Positions 63,949-64,000 of a stretch of DNA of 64,000 nucleotides are shown here, piece by piece. The notes beneath the pieces were generated by a model. It ran no database searches. It was not told the origin of the DNA and saw only the letters and a list, made by a program, of their open reading frames with translations. The DNA is taken from contig JAIUOR010000033.1 of assembly GCA_020161795.1 (NCBI GenBank), positions 112,379-176,378 of the forward strand, given 5' to 3'. Within the stretch, counting starts at the first letter, position 1. Every line of letters begins with the position of its first letter. This DNA comes from Actinomycetota bacterium (GTDB lineage: Bacteria; Actinomycetota; Actinomycetes; Propionibacteriales; Propionibacteriaceae). Made by a program: the position numbers and the translations under genes.

Positions 63949-64000
63949 ATGAGCGAGTCGCAGCCGAGTTTCTCCGAGGTCGAGTACGCCGGACGGCGCC
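63855..64000 (+). mobile_element. Left end of an IS5-type insertion sequence (partial)
   Basis: The TTAGGGAAACGCTGATCAA stretch has the look of IS5-type ends, and a transposase-like reading frame starts about 95 nt inside. The right end lies outside the window, so boundaries and target duplication cannot be confirmed. Confidence 0.55.
63949..64000 (+). CDS. IS5-type transposase, N-terminal fragment
   Basis: The 17 visible residues MSESQPSFSEVEYAGRR match the usual opening of IS5-family transposases in related actinobacteria (F-S-E-V-E-Y-A-x-R-R). A TAAAAT -10-like hexamer lies about 10 nt upstream of the ATG. The gene runs off the window. Confidence 0.6.
   Translation, partial: MSESQPSFSEVEYAGRR

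Overview
This is high-GC DNA with tightly packed, often overlapping genes and many GTG starts. It is chromosomal DNA of an actinobacterium. The fhaA-fhaB-pstP-rodA-pbpA-pknB block with crgA nearby, the zinc-free ribosomal protein operon, a fused CydDC exporter and pyruvate:ferredoxin oxidoreductase suggest a facultatively anaerobic member such as a Propionibacteriaceae relative. The genus cannot be fixed from the sequence alone.

Layout. 0-8 kb: the start of pyruvate:ferredoxin oxidoreductase (nifJ) behind an iron-sulfur flavoprotein, then a hydrolase, a secreted protease, and an operon of a YraQ-type permease, a TIGR03943 protein and an unknown membrane-anchored protein. 8-31 kb: a large zinc-homeostasis region. 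It holds znuABC, an SmtB-like ArsR regulator with a His-rich 49-residue peptide, four zinc-free ribosomal proteins, HU, a five-gene operon of surface 'choice-of-anchor M' (CAM) repeat proteins with their own metal-type ABC transporter, a CAM/WxL-like surface protein with a DUF916 partner, a CobW-like protein without a P-loop, and zur. Six copies of a 15-bp Zur-type palindrome (TGAnAATnATTnTCA) sit in front of these units. smtB and zur, 19 kb apart, share a second, different 31-bp operator. A redox enzyme-methyltransferase fusion, an XRE-cupin regulator and a YeiH transporter lie inside this region.

31-45 kb: cydDC, cydB and cydA (cytochrome bd) with a divergent BlaI-type regulator and two matching operators, a MerR regulator fused to HEAT repeats with a HEAT-repeat partner, DUF421 and YhfC membrane proteins, and a TetR-controlled heterodimeric ABC exporter. 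45-53 kb: an S9 peptidase, an ASCH-domain protein, an AbiEi/DUF559-like protein, lysS, crgA, a DUF881 protein and a glutamine amidotransferase. 53-60.8 kb: the Ser/Thr kinase and cell-wall elongation operon. 60.9-64 kb: treY, tRNA-Leu(CAG) and the start of an IS5-type element that runs off the window.

How it works together (inference). When zinc falls, Zur releases znuABC, the zinc-free ribosomal proteins, the CobW-like protein and the two CAM surface systems. When zinc is high, the SmtB-like sensor would release the His-rich peptide and zur itself. The CAM system is the least understood part. In its lipoprotein the CAM domain appears circularly permuted and inserted into a ZnuA-like binding protein, and another CAM protein ends in a WxL-like domain beside a DUF916 protein, which suggests surface retention without sortase.

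Two families of 75-nt palindromic elements are scattered between genes (five and three copies). One copy lies in frame inside treY.
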